A DNA stretch of 64,000 nt from the NCBI RefSeq assembly GCF_040096615.1, contig NZ_JBBMEJ010000006.1:1-64000 (forward strand). Direction: 5' to 3'. Source of the stretch: Blautia_A aquisgranensis (GTDB lineage Bacteria > Bacillota > Clostridia > Lachnospirales > Lachnospiraceae). The notes below the pieces were generated by a model. The model did not search any database. It saw nothing but the letters and a program-made list of their open reading frames with translations, and had not been told where the DNA came from. Every line of letters starts with the position of its first letter. Position 1 is the first letter of the stretch. The position numbers and the translations under genes are program-made. This document shows, one piece after another, positions 25,355-34,702 of this stretch.

Positions 25355-26701
25355 ATGGCACTGAATGGTATTCAGATCTTTAAATTAACACCAAAGAAAA
25401 ACTGTAAGGAATGTGGCTGCCCTACATGTATGGCTTTCTCCATGAAAGTTGCACAGGGCGCTATGAAAATTGAGCAGTGTCCTCATATGTCTGAGGAAGC
25501 ATTAGCATCCCTTTCTGAGGCAACTGCACCGCCAATGAAAACAATCAAGATCGGAACAGGCGACGGAGAGTTTTCACTTGGTGGAGAGACTGTTCTTTTC
25601 AGACATGAGAAGACATTTGTAAGTAAAACAAGATATGCTGTATCACTTTGCACATGCATGAGTGATGAGGAAGTAGAAGCAAAACTTGCACAGATCCCAC
25701 AGGTTGATTATGACCGTATCGGTGAGAGAATGCATGTAGAGCTTGTATATGTAAACTGCGATGAGAATGCAGATGCTGCTAAATTTACAGCACTTGTAGA
25801 GAAGGCTAAAGGACTTGGAAGAACACTGATCCTTGGCTGCACAGATCCTGAGATCGCAAAAGCTGCCCTTGAAGTATGCAAGGATGGCAAACCGGTTCTT
25901 AACGGAGCCAACGCTTCCAATTACGAGGCAATGAGCAAGGTTGCTACAGATGCAGGTGTGGTTCTTGGTGTATCCGGTAAGGACATCAACGAATTATACG
26001 ATACTACAGCAGCACTGGAGAAACTTGGAAACAAGAATCTCGTACTTGATACAACAGGAGCTGACATTAAAGAGACCTTTGCAAATACTGTACAGGTTCG
26101 TCGTGCAGCTCTTAAGAATCAGGACAGAACATTTGGATATCCTTCTATCGTTAACCTTGTTAAGCTTGCGAAGGGTGACCATCATTTACAGGCAGCACTT
26201 GCTTCCCTGTTCACTATGAAATATGGTTCCATCGTTGTTATGGAGCAGATGACATATGCAGAGGCACTTCCGCTGTTCGGACTTCGTCAGAACGTATTCA
26301 CAGACCCGCAGAAGCCAATGAAGGTAGAGCCGGGTATCTATCCTCTGAACGGAGCAGACGAGAATTCTCTCGTTGTAACAACAGTAGATTTCGCTCTTAC
26401 ATATTTCGTAGTTTCTGGCGAGCTGGAGCGTTCCGGTGTGCCGCTTAACCTGGTAATCAACGATGCAGGCGGACTTTCCGTACTGACATCCTGGGCAGCA
26501 GGTAAATTCTCCGGAAACAGCATCTCTGAGTACATCAAAGAGAATGTTGAGCCGAAGGTTAAATGCAGAAGACTGGTTATTCCTGGTAAAGTAGCAGTCC
26601 TTAAGGGAGATCTTGAGGCTAAGCTTCCTGGATGGGAGATCATCGTAGGACCAAGAGAAGCAGTACAGCTTGTGAAATTCTTAAAAGACCTGGATGCGTA
26701 A
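25355..26701 (+). CDS. acsC: Corrinoid/iron-sulfur protein, large subunit
   Basis: 448 residues. The N-terminal [4Fe-4S] domain has the signature CKECGCPTCMAF with a fourth Cys in IEQCP (residues about 17-42); this cluster reduces inactive Co(II) corrinoid. A TIM-barrel domain and a C-terminal B12-binding domain follow (INDAGGLSVLTSWAAGKFSG). AcsC with AcsD is the methyl carrier of the pathway. Confidence 0.97.
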   Translation: MALNGIQIFKLTPKKNCKECGCPTCMAFSMKVAQGAMKIEQCPHMSEEALASLSEATAPPMKTIKIGTGDGEFSLGGETVLFRHEKTFVSKTRYAVSLCTCMSDEEVEAKLAQIPQVDYDRIGERMHVELVYVNCDENADAAKFTALVEKAKGLGRTLILGCTDPEIAKAALEVCKDGKPVLNGANASNYEAMSKVATDAGVVLGVSGKDINELYDTTAALEKLGNKNLVLDTTGADIKETFANTVQVRRAALKNQDRTFGYPSIVNLVKLAKGDHHLQAALASLFTMKYGSIVVMEQMTYAEALPLFGLRQNVFTDPQKPMKVEPGIYPLNGADENSLVVTTVDFALTYFVVSGELERSGVPLNLVINDAGGLSVLTSWAAGKFSGNSISEYIKENVEPKVKCRRLVIPGKVAVLKGDLEAKLPGWEIIVGPREAVQLVKFLKDLDA

Positions 26702-26723
26702 GCGATAAGGAAAATAAAAACTG

Positions 26724-26777
26724 ACCGGTCAAAGAACCGGTAGTCATAAACGGCTGTGCAGTCAGTGCTGCACAGCC
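26724..26777 (+). other. Tandem stem-loops between acsC and acsE
   Basis: ACCGGT/ACCGGT (26724-26741) and a perfect 10-bp hairpin GGCTGTGCAG/CTGCACAGCC (26752-26777). The sequence after it is A-rich, so it is not a standard terminator and probably shields or processes the mRNA. Confidence 0.55.
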
Positions 26778-26810
26778 AAATCCTACAAACATGTAAAGGA
26801 GAACACGAGT

Positions 26811-27596
26811 ATGGCAAAATTCGTAACAATTGGGGAGAGACTTTCAACAACAGCACCAGCAGTAAATAAGGCATTTACAGAGAGAGATCCTGAGCCGATC
26901 ATCAAAAGAGCTAAACAGCAGCTTGATGCAGGCGCTACATATCTTGATGTAAATATCGGACCGGCTGAGAACGATGGCGAGGATCTTATGAAATGGGCAG
27001 TACAGCTTCTTCAGTCCGAGTTTGACAATGTTCCGCTTGCTCTGGATACAACAAACCAGAAAGCAATCGAGGCTGGTATTTCCGTATACAACAGAAGCAA
27101 AGGTAAACCGATCGTAAACTCAGCAGACGCTGGTGACAGAATCACAAATATCGATCTTGCAGCAGCTAACGACGCAATCTGTATCGCACTTTGCTCTTCC
27201 GGTATGGTTGCAGCAGACAATGATGAGCGTATGATGCACTGTCAGAACATGCTCGAGAGAGGTCTTGGACTTGGCATGGAAGCTGAGGATCTCTGGTTCG
27301 ATCCGCTGTTCCTGGTTGTAAAAGGAATGCAGGACAAACAGATGGAAGTTCTTGAGGCAATCAAGATGTTCTCCGAGATGGGCCTGAACTCCACAGGTGG
27401 TCTTTCCAACAACAGTAACGGTATGCCGAAACATATCCGTCCGATCATGGACTCCGCTCTTGTAGCAATGGCTATGATGAATGGTCTTACATCTGCGATC
27501 GTTAACCCGAATGACCTTCGTCTTATGGAAACAATCAAATCCTGTGACGTATTCAAGGGTAACACACTTTACGCAGATTCTTACCTGGAAATCTAA
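26811..27596 (+). CDS. acsE: Methyltetrahydrofolate:corrinoid/iron-sulfur protein methyltransferase
   Basis: A 261-residue pterin-binding TIM barrel. It moves the methyl group from 5-methyl-THF to the Co(I) corrinoid of AcsCD, linking the methyl and carbonyl branches. Family features are IGERLSTTAPAVNKAF, GATYLDVNIGPAENDG (substrate-binding Asp/Asn), LALDTTNQKAIEAG, NSADAGDR and GGLSNNSNGMP. It starts after AAAGGAGA and is followed by an intrinsic terminator. Confidence 0.97.
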   Translation: MAKFVTIGERLSTTAPAVNKAFTERDPEPIIKRAKQQLDAGATYLDVNIGPAENDGEDLMKWAVQLLQSEFDNVPLALDTTNQKAIEAGISVYNRSKGKPIVNSADAGDRITNIDLAAANDAICIALCSSGMVAADNDERMMHCQNMLERGLGLGMEAEDLWFDPLFLVVKGMQDKQMEVLEAIKMFSEMGLNSTGGLSNNSNGMPKHIRPIMDSALVAMAMMNGLTSAIVNPNDLRLMETIKSCDVFKGNTLYADSYLEI

Positions 27597-27629
27597 TTTG
27601 GCGTGTAAACAAAACAGGAGCGCTATTTC

Positions 27630-27666
27630 AGAGGCTGGGGGCTTCGGCCTTCAGTCTCTTTTTTAA
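27630..27666 (+). terminator. Terminator between acsE and acsV
   Basis: A 13-bp stem with a TTCG tetraloop (27630-27659, some G-T pairs), then TTTTTT. It probably ends the acsE message, at least partly, so acsV depends on read-through or a separate promoter. Confidence 0.85.
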
Positions 27667-27745
27667 CTAATGTAGTTTAGTCTAACTCCCAGCGCCACGG
27701 TGAGAAGACAAAAAAGATTCACAGGGCGAGAAAGGTGGTTACCGG

Positions 27746-29686
27746 ATGTTCAAGGTGACGTTTACATTTGAAAATGGCAGCAAGGTAGAAGCATTTGCCA
27801 ATGCGGGGGATAATTTGCTTGAGGTTGCTCGTGGAGCCAATGTGGCTATCGATGCACCGTGTTCCGGAAACGGAGCCTGTGGAAAATGTCGGGTACAGTT
27901 AAAAGGCGGAGAACTGGACTCAAAGAAAACGCTTCATATTTCTGATGAAGAATATAATATCGGCTGGCGTCTGGCCTGCATGAGCAAAATCACTGCAGAT
28001 GTGGAAGTTCTTGTTCCGGATATCGCATCCGCATATAAGAGCCGGATGAAAGTTGCCGACTTAAGCTCAAAAGAAGAAATCGCTATTTTTGAAAAAGCCA
28101 AGCATGATGTTGAAATGGCTGGCATAGAACTTACAAACAGTCTTGATGTTGTGGAAGTACATATGGATCCTCCGACTCTGGATGATACCATGCCGGATAA
28201 TGAGAGACTGACACGTGCACTTCAGAAATTTATGAATCTAAAGCGCGTCAGAATTCCGTATGCTGTACTTAAAAAACTCCCGGATGTACTCCGCGAGAGT
28301 AAATTTAACGTAAAATGCGTACTTCGTACAACACCGAATGACATGTATGTATATGATATTTTTGACAGTAATAAAGATGTTGTGATCGGTGGTCTTGCCG
28401 TAGATATCGGTACCACAACAGTTTCTGCAGTTCTGATTAATATGGAGACAGGAGAGATCCTGGCAAAAAGTTCTTCCGGAAACGGACAGATCCGTTTTGG
28501 TGCGGATGTTATCAACCGTATCATTGAATCTCAGAAGCCGGGCGGAAAGAAGAAACTTCAAGACGCAGTGATCAAAGAGACTATTAACCCGATGATCCAT
28601 GAGATGTGCAGAAGCATTCATTTTCCGGAGAATCAGATCTACCGGATGTGCGTGGCTTCCAACACTACAATGAATCATCTGTTTGCAGGAATCAATGCGG
28701 ATCCGCTTAGAATGGAACCGTATATTCCGGCATTTTTCAAAACCAATTCTCTGTTTGCATCGGATGTGGGAATTGAGATCAATCCTGATGCACACATCAT
28801 CATGGCTCCGAATATCGGAAGCTATGTAGGTGGAGATATCACAGCAGGTACACTGGTAAGTATGATCTGGAACAGACCGGAATTTTCTCTCTTTATTGAC
28901 CTTGGTACGAACGGAGAGCTTGTATTCGGTAATTCTGATTTTATGATGAGTTGTGCATGTTCCGCAGGTCCGGCCTTTGAGGGTGGAGATATCAGCTGCG
29001 GTATGCGTGCTACAGATGGTGCTATTGAGGCATGTACGATTGATAAAGAGACTATGGAGCCGACGTATAAGGTTGTAGGCGAACCGGGAACTAAACCGGT
29101 AGGTCTTTGTGGTTCCGGTATCATTGATGTGATCAGCGAACTCTTTATGACAGGAATCATAAATCCGAAGGGCAAATTTGTCCGGGAAGGAAAGAGAATC
29201 CGTCATGATCATTATGGCATGGGAAGCTATGTGATCGCTTTTGAGGAGGAAGCAGGTTCTGTCAAGGATGTAGAGATCACAGAAGTCGATATTGACAACT
29301 TTATCCGTGCCAAGGGTGCTATTTTCTCAGCAATCCGTACGATGCTGAATTCTCTTGATTTCGACGTTTCCATGATCGACGATGTATATGTTGCCGGTGG
29401 AATCGGAAGTGGAATCAATATGGCCAATGCAGTGCATATCGGAATGTTCCCGGATATTCCTCTTGAGAAGTTCCATTACATCGGAAACTCTTCTCTTACA
29501 GGTGCATATCTGATGCTTCATTCTACACCGGCAGAGAAAAAGACTTACGAACTGGCAGCCAATATGACATATATGGAGCTTTCCACAGTTCCTACTTATA
29601 TGGATGAGTTTGTAGGTGCGTGCTTTATTCCACATACAGATACGACATTATTCCCGTCTGTTATGGAAGAACAGCAGAAGAGATAA
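27746..29686 (+). CDS. acsV: Reductive activator of the corrinoid protein (RACo, AcsV)
   Basis: 646 residues. An N-terminal [2Fe-2S] ferredoxin domain (DAPCSGNGACGKCRVQL, then RLACMS) is joined through a linker to an ASKHA-type ATPase domain with LAVDIGTTTVSAVLI (about residue 218) and FIDLGTNGELVFG. This is the RACo/DUF4445 architecture: it uses ATP to raise oxidised Co(II) corrinoid back to Co(I) when AcsCD becomes inactive. It lies directly after acsE, as expected. Confidence 0.95.
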   Translation: MFKVTFTFENGSKVEAFANAGDNLLEVARGANVAIDAPCSGNGACGKCRVQLKGGELDSKKTLHISDEEYNIGWRLACMSKITADVEVLVPDIASAYKSRMKVADLSSKEEIAIFEKAKHDVEMAGIELTNSLDVVEVHMDPPTLDDTMPDNERLTRALQKFMNLKRVRIPYAVLKKLPDVLRESKFNVKCVLRTTPNDMYVYDIFDSNKDVVIGGLAVDIGTTTVSAVLINMETGEILAKSSSGNGQIRFGADVINRIIESQKPGGKKKLQDAVIKETINPMIHEMCRSIHFPENQIYRMCVASNTTMNHLFAGINADPLRMEPYIPAFFKTNSLFASDVGIEINPDAHIIMAPNIGSYVGGDITAGTLVSMIWNRPEFSLFIDLGTNGELVFGNSDFMMSCACSAGPAFEGGDISCGMRATDGAIEACTIDKETMEPTYKVVGEPGTKPVGLCGSGIIDVISELFMTGIINPKGKFVREGKRIRHDHYGMGSYVIAFEEEAGSVKDVEITEVDIDNFIRAKGAIFSAIRTMLNSLDFDVSMIDDVYVAGGIGSGINMANAVHIGMFPDIPLEKFHYIGNSSLTGAYLMLHSTPAEKKTYELAANMTYMELSTVPTYMDEFVGACFIPHTDTTLFPSVMEEQQKR

Positions 29687-29713
29687 AGCAGACTAAAATG
29701 GCAGAGGTAAAAC

Positions 29714-30376
29714 ATGGCTTTTAGTATAAATGATTTGAACTATGAAAAAGACAGCAAGGAAAGGATGCCCTGGGAACATTACACAGAAGAGTTCCAGAAA
29801 GCAGATCCGGCAGAAATTGCCGGAAGGCTTTCCATTCCCTATGATGAGGAGAACAGACAATTAACTCTGAAATTTCTGGGAACAGTGTATCATATTTCTT
29901 GGCCGGATTTTCAGGTAACTCATGAAGATGATGATATGGGATTTTATCCTCTTGAAGAAATGATTTATGCGAAGATCCTTACGATTCGTTTTCTGCTGAA
30001 CGGGACTGTTTCTCAGGGAAGCGGAAAATTCAAGACGTACAGGGAGATGCCCTGGGGAGAAGTGTATCTCCGTCAGTTTGACGGACGCTGCATCAAGCGT
30101 TTGGCCTTTACATATGGAAACAGGCTGAAAGATTTTCGCGGTATCATGGAGCATATCCACGCAACAGCTGTTGTCCATGGAGATGTTTCCTATCAGGTGG
30201 AGATATTCCCGGGATATCTGATTCAGATGATCCTGTGGGAGGGCGATGATGAATTTCCGCCGTCTTCACAGATTTTGTTTTCCGACAATTTTCCGGTTTC
30301 CTTTGCGGCTGAGGACATGGCTGTAATGGGAGACGTTATCATTGGATCTTTGAAGGCATTTCTGAAGTGCCTTTAA
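29714..30376 (+). CDS. DUF3786 protein of the Wood-Ljungdahl cluster
   Basis: 220 residues of the DUF3786 family, which recurs in acetogens and other corrinoid-using anaerobes. Recognisable are LTLKFLGTVYHISWPDF and the C-terminal SSQILFSDNFPVSFAAED signature. It has no Cys cluster, signal peptide or membrane segment. It starts 27 nt after acsV and ends in a terminator, so it is probably co-expressed with the corrinoid activator. The function is unknown. Confidence 0.8.
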   Translation: MAFSINDLNYEKDSKERMPWEHYTEEFQKADPAEIAGRLSIPYDEENRQLTLKFLGTVYHISWPDFQVTHEDDDMGFYPLEEMIYAKILTIRFLLNGTVSQGSGKFKTYREMPWGEVYLRQFDGRCIKRLAFTYGNRLKDFRGIMEHIHATAVVHGDVSYQVEIFPGYLIQMILWEGDDEFPPSSQILFSDNFPVSFAAEDMAVMGDVIIGSLKAFLKCL

Positions 30377-30401
30377 GACAGATTTACATTCTCTAGTTAA
30401 G

Positions 30402-30424
30402 AACAGGATGGGACCTGTTTTTAT
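30402..30424 (+). terminator. Terminator before fhs
   Basis: AACAGG/CCTGTT (30402-30407, 30414-30419) with TTTTT. A second small stem CAGTTTT/AAAACTG follows at about 30432-30454, ahead of the fhs ribosome-binding site. Confidence 0.6.
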
Positions 30425-30481
30425 AGAATCGCAGTTTTAAGGGATTAAAAACTGTAAAAATACCTAAAGGGAGGTAACATT

Positions 30482-32167
30482 ATGGGATTTAAAAGTGACA
30501 TCGAGATTGCACAGGAGTGTGAAATGCTTCCAATCACACAGATTGCAGAGAAGGCAGGTATTGACGACAAATATCTGGAGCAGTACGGTAAGTACAAAGC
30601 AAAAATTGATTACAATCTGTTAAAAGAGAGTGACAAGAAAGATGGTAAGCTGATCCTCGTAACAGCTATCAACCCGACACCTGCAGGAGAGGGAAAAACA
30701 ACAACAACCGTTGGTCTTGCAGATGCAATGCAGAAAATGGGCAAAAAAGTAATGGTAGCTCTTCGTGAGCCATCTCTCGGACCGGTATTCGGTGTAAAAG
30801 GTGGTGCAGCAGGCGGCGGTTATGCACAGGTAGTTCCGATGGAGGATATCAACCTTCACTTTACCGGTGACTTCCATGCGATCGGTGCGGCAAACAACCT
30901 TCTTGCAGCAATGATCGACAACCATATCTTCCAGGGCAATGACCTGAACATTGACCCGAGAAAGATCACATGGAGACGTTGCGTGGACATGAACGACCGT
31001 CAGCTTCGTAATGTAGTAGATGGTCTTGGCGGAAGAACAAACGGTATGCCTCGTGAAGACGGATACGACATCACAGTTGCATCTGAGATCATGGCAGTTC
31101 TTTGCCTCGCAAGTGACATCAAAGACCTGAAAGAGAGACTTTCCAGAATCATCATCGGATATACTTATGGTAAAGTTTCCGAGCAGAAACCGGTAACAGC
31201 TGGTGATCTTCATGCAGAGGGTGCTATGACAGCACTTCTGAAAGATGCCCTGAAACCAAACCTTGTACAGACACTGGAGCATGTTCCTGCAATCGTACAC
31301 GGCGGACCATTCGCAAACATCGCTCATGGATGTAACTCCGTAACAGCTACAAAGATGGCTATGAAACTTGCAGATTATGCTATCACAGAGGCTGGATTCG
31401 GTGCTGACCTTGGTGCAGAGAAATTCCTTGACATCAAGTGTCGTATGGCAGATCTTCATCCAAGCGCAGTTGTTATCGTAGCTACTGTTCGTGCACTGAA
31501 ATACAACGGTGGTGTTCCGAAGGCAGATCTGAACAACGAGAACCTTGAGGCTCTTGAGAAAGGTCTTCCAAACCTTCTGAAACATGTAAGCAATATCAAG
31601 AATGTATACAAACTTCCATGTGTAGTTGCTATCAATGCATTCCCGACCGATACCAAGGCAGAGCTTGACCTGGTTGAGGCAAAATGTAAAGAGCTTGGCG
31701 TTAACGTTGCACTTTCCGAGGTATGGGCAAAAGGCGGCGAAGGCGGCATGAAGCTTGCTGAGGAAGTAATCCGTCTTGTTGAGGAGCCGAATGACTTCAC
31801 ATATGCTTATGAGCTTGAGGGATCCATCGAGGATAAACTGAATAACATCGTACAGAAAGTTTACGGTGGTAAGAAAGTTGTTCTTACAGCAAATGCTCAG
31901 AAACAGGCAAAACAGCTGGAAGCACTTGGATTTGGCAACTGCCCGATCTGTGTTGCTAAGACACAGTACAGTCTGACTGATGATCAGACAAAACTTGGTG
32001 CACCGACAGACTTTGAGGTAACAGTACGTAACCTGAAGATTTCCGCAGGTGCAGGATTCATCGTTGCTCTGACAGGTGAGATCATGACTATGCCAGGTCT
32101 CCCGAAAGTTCCGGCAGCAACCAAGATCGATGTAGATGAGACAGGTAAGATCACAGGTCTCTTCTAA
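30482..32167 (+). CDS. fhs: Formate-tetrahydrofolate ligase
   Basis: 561 residues. It uses ATP to attach formate to THF, the entry step of the methyl branch. Clear features are the P-loop PAGEGKTTTTVGL (about residues 63-75), LREPSLGPVFGVKGGAAGGGYAQ, DINLHFTGDFHAI and EAGFGADLGAEKF. A strong ribosome-binding site (AGGGAGGT) is present. No formate dehydrogenase gene lies in the window, so formate may come from pyruvate formate-lyase or from outside. Confidence 0.98.
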   Translation: MGFKSDIEIAQECEMLPITQIAEKAGIDDKYLEQYGKYKAKIDYNLLKESDKKDGKLILVTAINPTPAGEGKTTTTVGLADAMQKMGKKVMVALREPSLGPVFGVKGGAAGGGYAQVVPMEDINLHFTGDFHAIGAANNLLAAMIDNHIFQGNDLNIDPRKITWRRCVDMNDRQLRNVVDGLGGRTNGMPREDGYDITVASEIMAVLCLASDIKDLKERLSRIIIGYTYGKVSEQKPVTAGDLHAEGAMTALLKDALKPNLVQTLEHVPAIVHGGPFANIAHGCNSVTATKMAMKLADYAITEAGFGADLGAEKFLDIKCRMADLHPSAVVIVATVRALKYNGGVPKADLNNENLEALEKGLPNLLKHVSNIKNVYKLPCVVAINAFPTDTKAELDLVEAKCKELGVNVALSEVWAKGGEGGMKLAEEVIRLVEEPNDFTYAYELEGSIEDKLNNIVQKVYGGKKVVLTANAQKQAKQLEALGFGNCPICVAKTQYSLTDDQTKLGAPTDFEVTVRNLKISAGAGFIVALTGEIMTMPGLPKVPAATKIDVDETGKITGLF

Positions 32168-32195
32168 TCGGAACATAAGATCAAAAACAACCGGA

Positions 32196-32218
32196 GGGGG
32201 GCTTTTTATAAAGCCCCC
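32196..32218 (+). other. Stem-loop between fhs and fchA
   Basis: A perfect 8-bp stem GGGGGCTT/AAGCCCCC (about 32196-32203, 32211-32218) without a following T-tract. Another intercistronic hairpin of the cluster. Confidence 0.55.
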
Positions 32219-32266
32219 AATGGGCTCTAAAGAGTGCTAAAATAAGAATATAAGGAGGAGAGTCCT

Positions 32267-32896
32267 ATGGGATTTTCTACCAGTACATGTACTGAATTTG
32301 TTGAGGTATTAAGCTCCAAGGCACCGGTTCCTGGCGGCGGCGGCGCTTCTGCTCTTGTAGGTGCGGTTGGTACAGCTCTTGGAAACATGGTTGGAAGCCT
32401 TACTGTTGGCAAGAAAAAATATGCAGATGTTGAGGACGAGATGTGGGAGCTGAAAAAGAAATGTGATCAGCTTCAGAAAGATTTCCTTCATCTGATCGAG
32501 AGAGACGCAGAAGTATTTGAGCCTCTTTCCAAAGCTTACGGAATGCCAAGAGAGACAGAGGAAGAGAAAGCTGAAAAAGCCCGTGTAATGGAGGCTGCTC
32601 TTAAGGAAGCATGCTCTGTTCCGATGGAGATCATGGAGAAATGCTGCGAGGCGATCGAGCTTATCGTTGAGTTCGGTGCAAAAGGTTCCAAGCTTGCGAT
32701 CAGTGATGCCGGTGTAGGTGCCGCATTCTGCAAGGCTGCTCTTAAGGGAGCAAGCCTGAATGTGTACATCAACACAAAATCCATGGCTGACCGTGCGTAT
32801 GCAGAGGAATTAAACAAAAAAGCAGACGCAATGCTTGAAAAATATACAAAGATCGCAGACGAGACATTCGACAGTGTGCTCGGACGTCTGAAATAG
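32267..32896 (+). CDS. fchA: Methenyltetrahydrofolate cyclohydrolase (FchA type)
   Basis: A 209-residue helical protein of the FTCD_C/cyclodeaminase-cyclohydrolase family (VPGGGGASALVGAVGTALG near residues 22-40, ISDAGVGAAFC later). It interconverts formyl-THF and methenyl-THF. It is placed between fhs and folD. FolD in many bacteria already has cyclohydrolase activity, so the step may be duplicated, as in other acetogens. It is coupled to folD by a 12-nt gap. Confidence 0.93.
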   Translation: MGFSTSTCTEFVEVLSSKAPVPGGGGASALVGAVGTALGNMVGSLTVGKKKYADVEDEMWELKKKCDQLQKDFLHLIERDAEVFEPLSKAYGMPRETEEEKAEKARVMEAALKEACSVPMEIMEKCCEAIELIVEFGAKGSKLAISDAGVGAAFCKAALKGASLNVYINTKSMADRAYAEELNKKADAMLEKYTKIADETFDSVLGRLK

Positions 32897-32907
32897 GAGG
32901 AACCAAA

Positions 32908-33759
32908 ATGGCAAAGCAGTTATTAGGTAAAGAAGTTACAGCAGCTCTTAATGAGAAGATTAAAGCGAATGTGGCAGAGCTTCAGGCAAAGGGCATCAAT
33001 CCTACACTTGGAATTATTCGTGTTGGTGAGAACCCAAGTGATATCTCTTATGAGAGAGGAGCTACCAAGCGTTGTGAGACACTTGGAGTTGCCTGCGAGA
33101 AGATCCTTCTTCCAGAGGACGTTTCTCAGGAAGAGCTTCTTGAAGTAATCGATAAAGTAAACAAAGATGATAAGATCCACGGTGTTCTTCTGTTCCGTCC
33201 GCTTCCGAAACATCTGGATCAGGCAGTGATCGAGAATGCACTTGCTCCGGAGAAAGATGTTGACTGTATGACAGATCTTTCCATGTCCGGTGTGTTCACT
33301 GGCAAAAAGATTGGATTCCCACCATGTACACCACAGGCATGCATGGAGATCCTGGATCACTACGGAATCGACTGCACAGGCAAGAAAGCAGTTGTTATTG
33401 GAAGAAGCCTTGTAGTTGGTAAACCGGCTGCAATGATGCTTGTTAAAAAGAATGCGACAGTTACCATCTGCCATACAAGAACTGTTGATATGCCATCTGT
33501 TGCAAAAGAGGCAGATATCGTGATCGTTGCAGCAGGACGTGCCGGTGTTGTTGGTGCTGATTATGTAAGAGCAGGACAGACAATTATTGATGTTGGTATC
33601 AATGTAAATGCGGAAGGCAAACTTTGTGGCGATGTTGATTACGCAGCAGTTGAACCGATCGTTGATGCGATCACACCGGTTCCGGGCGGAGTTGGAAGTG
33701 TTACAACATCTGTTCTTGTAGGCCATGTAGTTGAAGCAGCAATGAGAAAAGCTCAGTAA
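32908..33759 (+). CDS. folD: Methylenetetrahydrofolate dehydrogenase FolD
   Basis: 283 residues. It reduces methenyl-THF to methylene-THF with NAD(P)H. Segments include GENPSDISYERGATKRCE (in the usual YxxxK motif the catalytic Tyr-x-x-x-Lys is Tyr-Glu-Arg-Gly-Ala-Thr-Lys here, with the Lys shifted), GVLLFRPLPKH, PCTPQACMEIL, VVIGRSLVVGKPAAMML (cofactor loop) and ITPVPGGVGSVTTSVL. It completes the fhs-fchA-folD set. Confidence 0.95.
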   Translation: MAKQLLGKEVTAALNEKIKANVAELQAKGINPTLGIIRVGENPSDISYERGATKRCETLGVACEKILLPEDVSQEELLEVIDKVNKDDKIHGVLLFRPLPKHLDQAVIENALAPEKDVDCMTDLSMSGVFTGKKIGFPPCTPQACMEILDHYGIDCTGKKAVVIGRSLVVGKPAAMMLVKKNATVTICHTRTVDMPSVAKEADIVIVAAGRAGVVGADYVRAGQTIIDVGINVNAEGKLCGDVDYAAVEPIVDAITPVPGGVGSVTTSVLVGHVVEAAMRKAQ

Positions 33760-33776
33760 TAAAGGAATATTTATAT

Positions 33777-34541
33777 ATGTACAGAATCCGAAATACTTTT
33801 TGTTTGCGGATGATGGTGCTTGCAGGCGTTCTGATAATCGGAACGCCTGTGGGCGTTTCTGCCAAAGAAGTAGACCATTCTATGGAAGGGCAGATCTCAA
33901 AACCACAGTCATCCGGGAAAAATAATGATGCAGACAGCTTTGTGGATGATTCTACAGATAACACCTATGGATACTATACGATCATGGGAGAAACTACTGT
34001 AAGCGTGGATGATATGGTGGCACAGTATGAAAAACAGAATGTGGAATATCCTTCTGCAGTTCTGAATGAAGGCGGTGCACCGGATATAGATACGTTCTGC
34101 TCGATCGTGACAGAGGAAGCAGACGCAGAAGGTGTCCGTGGTGAGGTCGTTTATGAGCAGGCCATGCTTGAGACCGGCTGGCTTCAGTTTCAGGGAGATG
34201 CCGGTGCAGGACAGTTTAATTTTTCCGGTCTTGGAACCACCGGCGGCGGTGTTGCAGGCAATTCTTTTCCGGATGTGAGGACGGGAATCCGCGCCCAGGT
34301 GCAGCACCTAAAGGCTTATGCATGTTCGGATGAGCTGAATCAGGCCTGTGTGGATAATCGTTTTCAGTATGTAACCAGAGAGAGTGCACCGTATGTAGAG
34401 TGGCTGGGTATACAGGAGAATCCCTATGGTGGCGGCTGGGCAGCAGGAAGAAGCTATGGTTATAAGCTTCGAAGTTTGCTTGCAGACCTGAAAGGCGAGG
34501 AATACACCTGGCCGGAGAGTACGGAGACTGTGGAGAAATGA
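33777..34541 (+). CDS. Secreted glucosaminidase-like (GH73 type) protein
   Basis: 254 residues with a signal peptide or N-terminal anchor (residues 12-30) and a short acidic linker. The domain at about 105-240 resembles Firmicutes endo-beta-N-acetylglucosaminidases: VVYEQAMLETGWLQFQGD supplies the expected Glu-containing helix, with QFNFSGLGTTGG and the conserved Tyr region. It probably cleaves peptidoglycan glycan strands outside the membrane. It begins 17 nt after folD with its own AAAGGA site, so it closes the folate part of the acetogenesis operon, an unusual setting. Confidence 0.8.
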   Translation: MYRIRNTFCLRMMVLAGVLIIGTPVGVSAKEVDHSMEGQISKPQSSGKNNDADSFVDDSTDNTYGYYTIMGETTVSVDDMVAQYEKQNVEYPSAVLNEGGAPDIDTFCSIVTEEADAEGVRGEVVYEQAMLETGWLQFQGDAGAGQFNFSGLGTTGGGVAGNSFPDVRTGIRAQVQHLKAYACSDELNQACVDNRFQYVTRESAPYVEWLGIQENPYGGGWAAGRSYGYKLRSLLADLKGEEYTWPESTETVEK

Positions 34542-34548
34542 CAGAAAT

Positions 34549-34590
34549 GGAGATATGTGCCGAATTCGGGCGCATGTCTCTTTTTTGGGG
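34549..34590 (+). terminator. Terminator ending the Wood-Ljungdahl cluster
   Basis: GAGATATGTGCC pairs with the GGGCGCATGTCTC arm, followed by TTTTTT. Confidence 0.8.
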
Positions 34591-34626
34591 GAAAAAGTTG
34601 AATAGTTCATTTTGGGTAAGTAATAT

Positions 34627-34672
34627 AAAAATCCTGCCGGTCAGATAAGTTCAGCTGACTGGCAGGATTTTT
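34627..34672. terminator. Bidirectional terminator between convergent units
   Basis: AAAAATCCTGCCGGTCAG (34627-34644) pairs with CTGACTGGCAGGATTTTT (34655-34672), an 18-bp stem with one mismatch and A/T tracts on both sides. It serves the minus-strand hydrogenase gene as well. Confidence 0.85.
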
Positions 34673-34702
34673 GAAATTATAAACAGATAATCGGTTGGAA
34701 AA

